Of a DNA stretch of 9,717 nt, positions 1 to 5,562 are shown in pieces (within the stretch, counting starts at the first letter, position 1; each line of letters begins with the position of its first letter). The position numbers were made by a program, and so were the translations under genes. The notes beneath the pieces were generated by a model, which saw only the letters and a list, made by a program, of their open reading frames with translations, was not told where the DNA came from and did no database searches. The DNA lies in contig JAAYJP010000046.1 of assembly GCA_012522875.1 (NCBI GenBank), forward strand, positions 1 through 9,717. Reading direction: 5' to 3'. The stretch is from Clostridiales bacterium. GTDB taxonomy: Bacteria; Bacillota; Clostridia; Christensenellales; Aristaeellaceae.

Positions 1-474
1 CGCCTGGAAAAGGTGCAGTCAAAGGCAGTCAAAGAGTATTTCCGGGCAAAGGCGGACTTTATCAACGCCTTCACCTACCTCAGGATGCGGGAGATGGATC
101 TTAAGGGCATGCCGCTTTCCGGCCTATTGGTGCCGGGAGGGAAACTCAACCCGCGCGACTGGAAAAAGGTCTCTGAGAACCCCGACCGACTGCTGCATCT
201 GTTTCGTCGGTTTGGTGAAAGCGTGCAGATTGCCCTGGCGCATGCTCTGGCGGACAGGAAGGCGCTTCCAGCCCTGGAACGCGCGGCGGATGACTATTTG
301 CTTGGGCTTTTCAGACCCTACCGCAATGAGCCCTTTGCCATTGAGGTGTTACCCGGGCACCTGCTGGCGCTGGAGCGGGAAGCCGCCGCCGTCCGCTTGA
401 TTCTAGCCGGTAAGCGCAGCCGGTTTGACCCCAGTCTGATCAGGGAGAGGTTGCGTGAAGCATATGTCCGATAA
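1..474 (+). CDS. atpC: V-type ATPase subunit C, C-terminal part (5' end outside window)
   Basis: This is the C-terminal 157 codons of the V/A-type ATPase C subunit (NtpC; d/AC39 family), the funnel-shaped protein that seats the rotor shaft on the membrane ring. The reading frame is open to the first base of the window, so the gene starts upstream; a GTG at 13-15 is internal. The visible part is all-helical in character. It contains the family's late helix pattern EYFRAKADFINAFTYLRMR near its start, and ends with a segment of the LLALEREAAAVRLILAGK type followed by a short RERLREAYV tail. Full-length family members run to roughly 330 residues, so about half is present. Its last 20 bases overlap the start of the subunit F gene, which suggests translational coupling. 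Family identity also rests on the order C-F-A-B-D, typical of bacterial V-ATPase operons. Whether the enzyme moves protons or sodium cannot be told, because the ring subunit lies outside the window. Confidence 0.9.
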   Translation, partial: RLEKVQSKAVKEYFRAKADFINAFTYLRMREMDLKGMPLSGLLVPGGKLNPRDWKKVSENPDRLLHLFRRFGESVQIALAHALADRKALPALERAADDYLLGLFRPYRNEPFAIEVLPGHLLALEREAAAVRLILAGKRSRFDPSLIRERLREAYVR

Positions 475-805
475 ATTGCGCATCGGTGTGGTGGGGGAAG
501 AGGAGGCCATTCTGGCGTTCAGGGCCATTGGCGCTATCGCTGTCCCCGCCGTGACCGGCGAGGAAGTCACAGCCGCCCTTTTCAAACTGAGCCGGGATAA
601 GGTTCCGGTGATTTTTATCACCGAACAGGCCGCCCGCATGGCGCCCGAAGCGCTGGTGCGCTACGAGACAACGCCTGAAGTGGCTGTGATTCCTGTCCCC
701 GGCATCATGGGAACGGACGGCTTTGGCGAAGCCCGGGTGCACGAAAATGTCATCAAAGCCATCGGGGCGGATATTGTGATCGATCAAGAGAAGAGAGAGG
801 GATAA
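455..805 (+). CDS. atpF: V-type ATPase subunit F
   Basis: This small subunit (NtpG in Enterococcus nomenclature) binds subunit D in the central rotor shaft of the V/A-type ATPase. The protein of 116 residues opens with KLRIGVVGEEEAILAFRAIG, the usual Rossmann-like first strand and helix of the family. It continues with VPVIFITEQAARM in mid-protein, a match to the conserved region where the chain enters the second half. Two starts are possible in frame: GTG at 455 and ATG at 464. The GGGAGAGG at 443-450 puts its GGAG core 7 bases before the GTG but 16 before the ATG, so I chose the GTG. With that choice the gene overlaps the subunit C gene by 20 bases. Four bases separate its stop from the subunit A start. 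The length is slightly above the usual 100-110 residues, in line with the uncertain N-terminus. Confidence 0.93.
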   Translation: MKHMSDKLRIGVVGEEEAILAFRAIGAIAVPAVTGEEVTAALFKLSRDKVPVIFITEQAARMAPEALVRYETTPEVAVIPVPGIMGTDGFGEARVHENVIKAIGADIVIDQEKREG

Positions 806-809
806 TTGC

Positions 810-2576
810 ATGGCCCAGGGTAGAATTATCAAAGTCGCGGGCAGCCTGATTGTCGCGGAAGGGATGGCCAGCGTGCGCATGTATGACATGGTGCGCGTAT
901 CCCGCCACCGGCTCATCGGGGAAGTCATCGAGCTGCGCGGGGATCAGGCGTCCATCCAGGTATATGAGGAAACCAGCGGACTTGGCCCGGGGGAACCGGT
1001 GGAATCCACGGGCGCGCCGCTGTCCCTGGAACTGGGGCCTGGGCTCATCGAGTCCATATTTGACGGCATCCAGCGTCCGCTTCAGCTCATCCGCCAAAAG
1101 GCGGGGGACCGCATTACCCGCGGCATTGAGGTGCCGGCCCTCGACCACGATAAGCAGTGGGACTTTGAGCCCCGGGTCAAAGCGGGTGACCGGGTAAGTG
1201 CTGGCGATGTGCTGGGCGTGGTGCAGGAGAGTCCCGTTGTGGAGCACCGCGTCCTGGTACCCAATGGCCTGTCCGGGACAATTAAGGAGATTCATCAGGG
1301 GCATGCCAGGATCACCGACACCGTAGCCGTTCTCGGGAAGGATGATGGGAGCGAACACACGCTCACCATGATGCAGCGCTGGCCGGTGCGCCAGGGCCGG
1401 CCCTACCAGCAGAAGCTGTTTCCCCAGGCACCCATGGTGACTGGGCAGCGGGTGATCGACACCCTTTTCCCTATCGCTTCAGGCGGCGTGGCCGCCATTC
1501 CAGGGCCGTTTGGTTCAGGAAAAACCGTGGTGCAGCACCAGCTGGCCAAGTGGGCAGACGCTGATATCATCGTTTATGTGGGCTGCGGCGAGCGGGGAAA
1601 TGAGATGACTGATGTACTCAAAGAGTTCCCTGAGCTGCATGACCCCCGTACCGGGGAAACGCTGATGAAACGCACGGTGCTCATTGCCAATACTTCCGAC
1701 ATGCCCGTGGCGGCCCGGGAGGCCTCTATTTACACCGGTATCACCATTGCCGAGTACTACCGCGACATGGGGTACCGGGTGGCTATCATGGCCGACTCCA
1801 CCAGCCGCTGGGCAGAGGCCCTGCGCGAGATGTCAGGCCGGCTTGAGGAAATGCCCGGTGAAGAAGGTTACCCTGCCTACCTCTCCAGCCGAATCGCGGA
1901 GTTTTATGAGCGTGCGGGTTTGGTTACCTGCCTGGGGCAGGAGGAGCGCACCGGATCCATTTCCGCCATAGGGGCTGTATCCCCGCCTGGCGGGGATATC
2001 TCAGAGCCGGTTTCACAGGCCACGCTGCGTATTGTAAAGGTTTTTTGGGGCTTAAGCGCACAGTTGGCCTACAAACGCCATTTCCCTGCGATCGACTGGC
2101 TGCTGTCCTACTCCCTGTATGTGGATAACCTGGCCGGCTGGTTTACGGATCATGTATCGCCGGAATGGAATGAACTAAGAGCCCGCACCATGCGCACGCT
2201 CCAGGAGGAGAGCGAGCTGGAGGAAATTGTACGCCTGGTGGGCACTGATGCCCTCTCCTGGAAAGACAGGCTTACCATGGAGGTGGCCCGCTCCATCCGA
2301 GAGGACTATTTGCACCAGAACGCTTTTGATGACATCGACACCTACACCTCCCTCAATAAGCAGTTCCTGATGCTGCGCCTGATTCTGGAGTATGGTGAAA
2401 AAGGGCAGATGGCGCTGGAATCGGGGTGCAATTTATCAGATGTCATTAATTTGCCCGTGCGTGAACGCATCGGCCGGGCGAAATATATCCCTGAGGATTC
2501 TCTTGATTACTTCAAGGAAATCGAAACGGAGCTGGCAAGCCAGGCCACCGCGCTGATCAACCGGGGAGGGATTTAA
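810..2576 (+). CDS. atpA: V-type ATPase catalytic subunit A
   Basis: This is the catalytic, nucleotide-hydrolysing subunit of the V1/A1 head; three copies alternate with three B subunits. Its 588 residues match the family length. After an N-terminal beta-barrel and the A-specific insert, the P-loop GPFGSGKT lies at residues 232-239, with lysine 238 and threonine 239. The GER motif with the catalytic glutamate is at 260-262 (Glu261, Arg262). The Walker B region MADSTSRWAEAL starts at 327, and SPPGGDISEP is at 391-400. These numbers coincide with those I recall for Enterococcus hirae NtpA. All expected catalytic residues are present, so the enzyme should be active. The start ATG follows an AGAGAGG ribosome binding site at 794-800 by 9 bases. 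The stop is one base before the B gene, whose ribosome binding site lies inside the 3' end of this gene, so A and B are probably translationally coupled. Confidence 0.98.
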   Translation: MAQGRIIKVAGSLIVAEGMASVRMYDMVRVSRHRLIGEVIELRGDQASIQVYEETSGLGPGEPVESTGAPLSLELGPGLIESIFDGIQRPLQLIRQKAGDRITRGIEVPALDHDKQWDFEPRVKAGDRVSAGDVLGVVQESPVVEHRVLVPNGLSGTIKEIHQGHARITDTVAVLGKDDGSEHTLTMMQRWPVRQGRPYQQKLFPQAPMVTGQRVIDTLFPIASGGVAAIPGPFGSGKTVVQHQLAKWADADIIVYVGCGERGNEMTDVLKEFPELHDPRTGETLMKRTVLIANTSDMPVAAREASIYTGITIAEYYRDMGYRVAIMADSTSRWAEALREMSGRLEEMPGEEGYPAYLSSRIAEFYERAGLVTCLGQEERTGSISAIGAVSPPGGDISEPVSQATLRIVKVFWGLSAQLAYKRHFPAIDWLLSYSLYVDNLAGWFTDHVSPEWNELRARTMRTLQEESELEEIVRLVGTDALSWKDRLTMEVARSIREDYLHQNAFDDIDTYTSLNKQFLMLRLILEYGEKGQMALESGCNLSDVINLPVRERIGRAKYIPEDSLDYFKEIETELASQATALINRGGI

Positions 2577-2577
2577 G

Positions 2578-3984
2578 ATGCTCAAGGAATATCGCACCAT
2601 CAGAGAAGTGGTGGGCCCGCTGATGCTGGTTGAACAGGTCCAGGGCGTCACATATAACGAGCTGGTCGAGATACGCCAGGCCTCCGGTGAAATCCGTCGC
2701 GGAAAAGTGCTGGAGGTGGAGGGCGACAAAGCGCTGGTTCAGCTCTTTGAAGCCAGCCATGGCCTGCGAATCGACAACGCAACGGCCAGGTTTTTGGGCC
2801 GCGGGATAGAGCTGTCCGTATCCATGGAGATGCTGGGCCGCGTGTTTGACGGCATGGGTGCTCCCAAGGACGATGGCCCAGCCGTGATTCCCGAAAAACG
2901 CATGGACATCAACGGCGAGCCGCTAAACCCCACCGCCCGGGATTATCCCAGCGAGTTCATCCAGACGGGTATCTCCGTCATCGACGGCCTCAATACCCTG
3001 GTGCGCGGGCAGAAATTACCGGTGTTTTCAGGCTCCGGCCTGCCCCATGCCCAGCTTGCTACGCAAATCGCGCGCCAGGCCAGGGTGCTGGGGCAGGACA
3101 GCAAATTCGCGGTGGTGTTTGCAGCTATCGGCATCACCTTTGAGGAGGCGGACTATTTTATCTCCGACTTCCGCCGCACCGGCGCCATTGAGCGGGCCGT
3201 AATGTTCATGAATCTGGCCAACGACCCGGCCATTGAGCGCATCTCCACGCCGCGTATGGCATTGACCGCCGCAGAATACCTGGCCTACGAGAAGGGAATG
3301 CATGTGCTGGTCATTATGACTGACATGACCAACTATGCCGAGGCTTTAAGGGAGGTGTCTGCCGCTCGCAAGGAAATTCCAGGGCGCCGCGGTTACCCCG
3401 GGTATCTATATACGGACCTGGCCAGCATGTACGAGCGCGCAGGCCGCATCATCGGCAAGGAGGGGTCTATCACCCAGATTCCAATCCTCACGATGCCGGA
3501 GGACGATAAAACGCATCCTATTCCTGACCTGACAGGGTATATCACCGAGGGGCAAATTATCCTGAGCCGCGAGCTGCACCGCAAGGGGATCATCCCGCCT
3601 ATTGACGCGCTGCCCTCCCTTTCCCGCCTTAAGGACAAAGGAATCGGCGCGGATAAAACACGCAAGGACCACGCCGATACCATGAATCAGCTCTTTGCCG
3701 CTTATTCCCGCGGCAAGGATGCCAAGGAGCTGGCCGTCATTTTGGGCGAGGCGTCGCTGACCGATGTAGACAAAAAATATGCGGCTTTCGCTGACGCCTT
3801 TGAGAAGCGCTATGTTTCCCAGGGCTATAACACCGACCGCTCCATTGAGGAGACGCTGGACCTGGGCTGGGACCTTTTGAAAATCCTCCCGCGCAATGAG
3901 CTTAAGCGCATCAGGGATGATATGCTGGAAGAGTATATGCCGAATATTGGCAAGGGCGAAGGGGAAGAAGGAGAGGAAGGCTAA
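2578..3984 (+). CDS. atpB: V-type ATPase regulatory subunit B
   Basis: This is the non-catalytic nucleotide-binding-fold subunit of the V1/A1 head, of 468 residues. As expected for B subunits it has no P-loop: the corresponding position reads FSGSGLPHAQLA. The family signature PIDALPSLSRL is present, with the arginine finger at residue 350 (codon 3625-3627), the position I recall for E. hirae NtpB. This arginine reaches into the neighbouring A subunit's active site. The ATG at 2578 follows GGGGAGGG (2563-2570) by 7 bases and comes one base after the A stop. The C-terminus is unusual in being short, acidic and glycine-rich (GKGEGEEGEEG). Its codons double as the purine-rich ribosome binding site of the D gene, which begins at the very next base after the stop. 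Confidence 0.98.
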   Translation: MLKEYRTIREVVGPLMLVEQVQGVTYNELVEIRQASGEIRRGKVLEVEGDKALVQLFEASHGLRIDNATARFLGRGIELSVSMEMLGRVFDGMGAPKDDGPAVIPEKRMDINGEPLNPTARDYPSEFIQTGISVIDGLNTLVRGQKLPVFSGSGLPHAQLATQIARQARVLGQDSKFAVVFAAIGITFEEADYFISDFRRTGAIERAVMFMNLANDPAIERISTPRMALTAAEYLAYEKGMHVLVIMTDMTNYAEALREVSAARKEIPGRRGYPGYLYTDLASMYERAGRIIGKEGSITQIPILTMPEDDKTHPIPDLTGYITEGQIILSRELHRKGIIPPIDALPSLSRLKDKGIGADKTRKDHADTMNQLFAAYSRGKDAKELAVILGEASLTDVDKKYAAFADAFEKRYVSQGYNTDRSIEETLDLGWDLLKILPRNELKRIRDDMLEEYMPNIGKGEGEEGEEG

Positions 3985-4623
3985 ATGGCCGTCTTGCACA
4001 TAAACCCCACCCGCATGGAGCTGACACAAATCAAGCGCCGCTTGATTACAGCCAAGCGCGGGCATAAGCTGCTCAAGGACAAACGGGATGAACTGGTCCG
4101 CCAGTTCATGTTGCTGGTGCGCGAAAACCTGGATTTAAGAAAGCAGATGGAGGGGGAATTAGGCTTCGCGCTGAAGGATTTTGCGCTGGCGCGCGCTGTG
4201 ATGGAGCCCGGAGCATTAAGGCAGGCCCTGCTCTACCCTGCCCGCCAGGCCAGCATTAAGGTGGGCCGGCGGAATATCCTCTCTGTCCGGGTGCCGGAAT
4301 TCAAGGTAGATGAGGGGAGCCTGGGGGAAACCGTCCTGCCTTACGGCATGGCGGAGACATCCGCCCAGTTGGATAATGCCATCGCAACCATGGCCCGGGC
4401 CCTGCCCCGCCTGATTGCTCTGGCTGAAAAAGAAAAGACGGTCAGCCTTCTGGCAGATGAAATCCAGAAAACCCGCCGGCGTGTGAATGCCCTTGAATAT
4501 GTGATGATCCCACAGTTTGAGGAGACCATCCGCTACATCACCATGAAACTGGAGGAAAATGAGCGAGGGGCCCTCACCCGCCTGATGAAGGTGAAGGACA
4601 TGCTGGCTGAGCGGGCGACTTAA
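3985..4623 (+). CDS. atpD: V-type ATPase central shaft subunit D
   Basis: Subunit D (NtpD) forms the long antiparallel coiled coil of the rotor that turns inside the A3B3 head, so it couples hydrolysis to ion transport. The 212 residues are the normal length. The N-terminus carries the family hallmark NPTRMELTQIKRRLITAKRG followed by a long charged helix. A middle globular part follows, and the second long helix starts near the motif RRRVNALEYVMIPQ and runs on with ETIRYITMKLEENER. The ATG directly follows the B stop codon with no gap. AGAGG at 3972-3976 lies 8 bases upstream, inside the B coding sequence. D is the last ATPase gene on this strand; the next gene is convergent. Subunits E, H, I and K are not in the window and would be expected upstream if the operon is complete. 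Confidence 0.97.
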   Translation: MAVLHINPTRMELTQIKRRLITAKRGHKLLKDKRDELVRQFMLLVRENLDLRKQMEGELGFALKDFALARAVMEPGALRQALLYPARQASIKVGRRNILSVRVPEFKVDEGSLGETVLPYGMAETSAQLDNAIATMARALPRLIALAEKEKTVSLLADEIQKTRRRVNALEYVMIPQFEETIRYITMKLEENERGALTRLMKVKDMLAERAT

Positions 4624-4631
4624 TGGGGAGT

Positions 4632-4691
4632 GCGGGGTCCCGCCCCTTTGAGCAGTTCACCGGTTACCGGGATTGCGGTATCCTGGGTGAA
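4632..4691. terminator. Possible weak bidirectional terminator between convergent genes
   Basis: The 73-base gap between atpD and the convergent DsrE-type gene holds two inverted repeats. The first is GGGG (4634-4637) with CCCC (4643-4646) around a 5-base loop; an alternative GCGGG/CCCGC pairing overlaps it. The second is an imperfect hairpin. TTCACC (4656-4661) pairs with GGTGAA (4686-4691), and GGTTACC (4662-4668) with GGTATCC (4677-4683) with one mismatch, leaving two bases bulged. Neither has a clear run of T on either strand, so an intrinsic terminator call is weak. Position between two converging genes is the main argument. Confidence 0.3.
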
Positions 4692-4696
4692 AGGAT

Positions 4697-5053
4697 TTAT
4701 GGCTTTATATAGGCGAAACCTGCCTGTTGCCGCTGGGCCAGGGCCACCACGCCGGCGGGCACAATGCATATACCTTCAAGCAGGTCGGATTCTGCAACAT
4801 GAAAGCTGCCCATGGCGTTCCTGCACACAAAAAAACGCGCGCCATTACCCTGCAAAGCCATGATTTCCTCTCCGTGAAGGGTTTTGCTGGAACTGAAACC
4901 TTGCACCGCCTCGCTGTTGGCAATCAGGTGCATTTCAAAAGGAACATCGTTTTCCTTGCACCAGGCGATGAAGTTATGCATATTCTCCAGCGTCAGTTTC
5001 ATCTTTGACAGTTCGTCCGCGTGAAAAACCGATTTCAGCGCCATTTCTTTCAT
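4697..5053 (-). CDS. DsrE-family protein (sulfur-relay-type)
   Basis: A 118-residue protein of the DsrE/DsrF-like family. Such proteins are small, cytoplasmic and usually oligomeric, and several carry sulfur on a cysteine as a persulfide during sulfur transfer. It begins with the strand LKSVFHADE. The middle segment VPFEMHLIANSEAV is the usual second strand with the conserved ANSEAV turn. It then has ARFFVCRNAM with the candidate active cysteine at residue 77, and the characteristic ending IVPAGVVALAQRQQAGFAYIKP. Two further cysteines (32, 96) are present. The ATG at 5053-5051 follows AGGAGGA (5067-5061) with 7 bases between; a second in-frame ATG three codons later is less well spaced. The gene stands alone on the minus strand, convergent with the ATPase operon and divergent from the tRNA genes. 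The exact sulfur donor or acceptor is unknown. A link to the rhodanese-fused reductase nearby is inference. Confidence 0.85.
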   Translation of the reverse strand: MKEMALKSVFHADELSKMKLTLENMHNFIAWCKENDVPFEMHLIANSEAVQGFSSSKTLHGEEIMALQGNGARFFVCRNAMGSFHVAESDLLEGICIVPAGVVALAQRQQAGFAYIKP

Positions 5054-5252
5054 TTGATAATCCTCCTCGTCCTATTTTACCCTCTGTTCCATTGTTCAGA
5101 TATTCATGAGTTTGTGCCACTGGCAAGCTTCGCCTGTGTACGCACAGGGTCTTTCTTTGGTGAATCCGTTCATATATTAAATGTTATTCGCGCCGTTTTT
5201 GCTTGACAAGACCTCACCCCTTGGATATAATCCTGCTTGCGCCATCATGTGA
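5054..5252. promoter_or_regulatory. Divergent intergenic region between the DsrE-type gene and the tRNA genes
   Basis: No gene is supported here. Going left to right it holds the ribosome binding site of the minus-strand gene (5061-5067). A perfect 6-bp hairpin follows, CCTGTG (5133-5138) and CACAGG (5143-5148) around TACG. It ends with the tRNA promoter. For the minus-strand gene the best promoter candidate I find is TTGTCA (5209-5204) with TAACAT (5186-5181) at 17-bp spacing, which is poor at the -10 position. If used, it would give a leader of about 120 bases containing the hairpin. Confidence 0.4.
5203..5231 (+). promoter_or_regulatory. Consensus sigma-A/sigma-70 promoter of the tRNA pair
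   Basis: TTGACA at 5203-5208 and TATAAT at 5226-5231 are both perfect hexamers, separated by the ideal 17 bases. Transcription should begin near 5238, about 15 bases before the mature tRNA-Gln. A perfect promoter in front of stable RNA genes is typical and supports strong constitutive expression. Confidence 0.95.
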
Positions 5253-5326
5253 TGGGGAATGGTGTAACGGCAGCACCTACGACTCTGACTCGTATAGTCT
5301 AGGTTCAAATCCTAGTTCCCCAGCCA
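5253..5326 (+). tRNA. tRNA-Gln, anticodon CUG
   Basis: A full cloverleaf can be drawn. The acceptor stem is TGGGGAA (5253-5259) with TTCCCCA (5316-5322). The anticodon stem is TACGA/TCGTA around the loop CTCTGAC, with anticodon CTG at 5285-5287, and the T stem is CTAGG/CCTAG around TTCAAAT. The discriminator is G5323 and CCA (5324-5326) is encoded. It reads the CAG glutamine codon. The usual companion with anticodon UUG is not in the window. It is transcribed from the perfect promoter just upstream, together with the following tRNA-Glu. Confidence 0.97.
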
Positions 5327-5329
5327 TCT

Positions 5330-5404
5330 GCCTCCGTGGTCTAGCGGTTAGGACACCGCCCTCTCAAGGCGGCAACACGGGTTCGAGTCCCGTCGGAGGT
5401 ACCA
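5330..5404 (+). tRNA. tRNA-Glu, anticodon CUC
   Basis: The cloverleaf has acceptor GCCTCCG (5330-5336) with CGGAGGT (5394-5400), which leaves a G-U pair at the end. The anticodon stem is CCGCC/GGCGG around CTCTCAA, with anticodon CTC at 5363-5365. The T stem is ACGGG/CCCGT around TTCGAGT. The discriminator is A5401 and CCA (5402-5404) is encoded. It reads the GAG glutamate codon. Only three bases separate it from the end of tRNA-Gln, so the two must be cut from one precursor. Confidence 0.96.
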
Positions 5405-5405
5405 C

Positions 5406-5445
5406 AAAATCTTTGAAGGTATAATTTTCAAAGATTTTTCTTTTT
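5406..5445 (+). terminator. Intrinsic terminator after the tRNA pair
   Basis: A perfect 12-bp stem, AAAATCTTTGAA (5406-5417) with TTCAAAGATTTT (5427-5438), encloses a 9-base loop and is followed by TCTTTTT. The stem is AT-rich for a terminator (few G-C pairs), so some read-through into the next gene is conceivable. It starts two bases after the encoded CCA of tRNA-Glu. Confidence 0.9.
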
Positions 5446-5448
5446 GGT

Positions 5449-5552
5449 GAGGCACCTTGCGTCCAGAAAACGCAAAGCCTCCCGTGGGTATATTCACAGG
5501 GAAAGGGTGGCTTGGGTAAGCCCATTCCTGTGGGATAGAAGCCGGCGGCTTT
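5449..5552 (+). promoter_or_regulatory. Structured leader with competing hairpins before the reductase gene; possible unidentified riboregulator
   Basis: Nearly every base between the tRNA terminator and the reductase ribosome binding site can be placed in a stem. Hairpin A pairs GAGGC (5449-5453) with GCCTC (5477-5481), and TTGCGT (5457-5462) with ACGCAA (5470-5475). Hairpin B pairs CACAGG (5495-5500) with CCTGTG (5527-5532), AA with TT, and GGCTT (5509-5513) with AAGCC (5518-5522) around GGGT. Hairpin C is an alternative to A and B: AAGCC (5475-5479) with GGCTT (5509-5513), TCCC with GGGA, and GTG with CAC. Hairpin D pairs AAGCC (5539-5543) with GGCTT (5547-5551) and touches the ribosome binding site GGAGG (5553-5557). 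The reuse of the same pairing partners suggests a switch that controls translation. I could not match it to a known riboswitch. Function is inference. Confidence 0.5.
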
Positions 5553-5562
5553 GGAGGTATGT

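Noticed and set aside
3406..4065. 219-codon minus-strand open frame across the B and D ATPase genes
   Set aside because: It crosses the junction of two firmly identified genes and has no family resemblance.
4727..5008. Plus-strand open frames opposite the DsrE-type gene
   Set aside because: The minus-strand frame has a good ribosome binding site and clear DsrE-family sequence; the plus-strand peptides do not resemble anything.
5203..5424. Plus-strand open frame of 73 codons spanning the tRNA genes
   Set aside because: It is a translation of the promoter and both tRNAs (giving the familiar GSNPSSPA-like string). It has no ribosome binding site and the RNA genes explain the sequence.
5420..5425. 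TATAAT as a promoter -10 for the reductase gene
   Set aside because: It lies in the loop of the tRNA terminator and has no -35-like hexamer 16-18 bases upstream.
5470..5479. ACGCAAAGCC resembles the core of GEMM-I cyclic di-GMP riboswitches
   Set aside because: The 5' half (the GCACAGGGCAAACC-type segment) is not in place before it and the following helix does not fit that fold, so a ten-base likeness is not enough to call it.
5504..5510. AGGGTGG resembles the start of the T-box core
   Set aside because: The following ACCGCG is missing and there is no Stem I with a specifier loop or downstream terminator.
5551..5562. TTG at 5551 as the start of the reductase
   Set aside because: It precedes the GGAGG ribosome binding site; the ATG at 5563 is correctly spaced and begins directly with the FAD-binding strand MRIAVIG.
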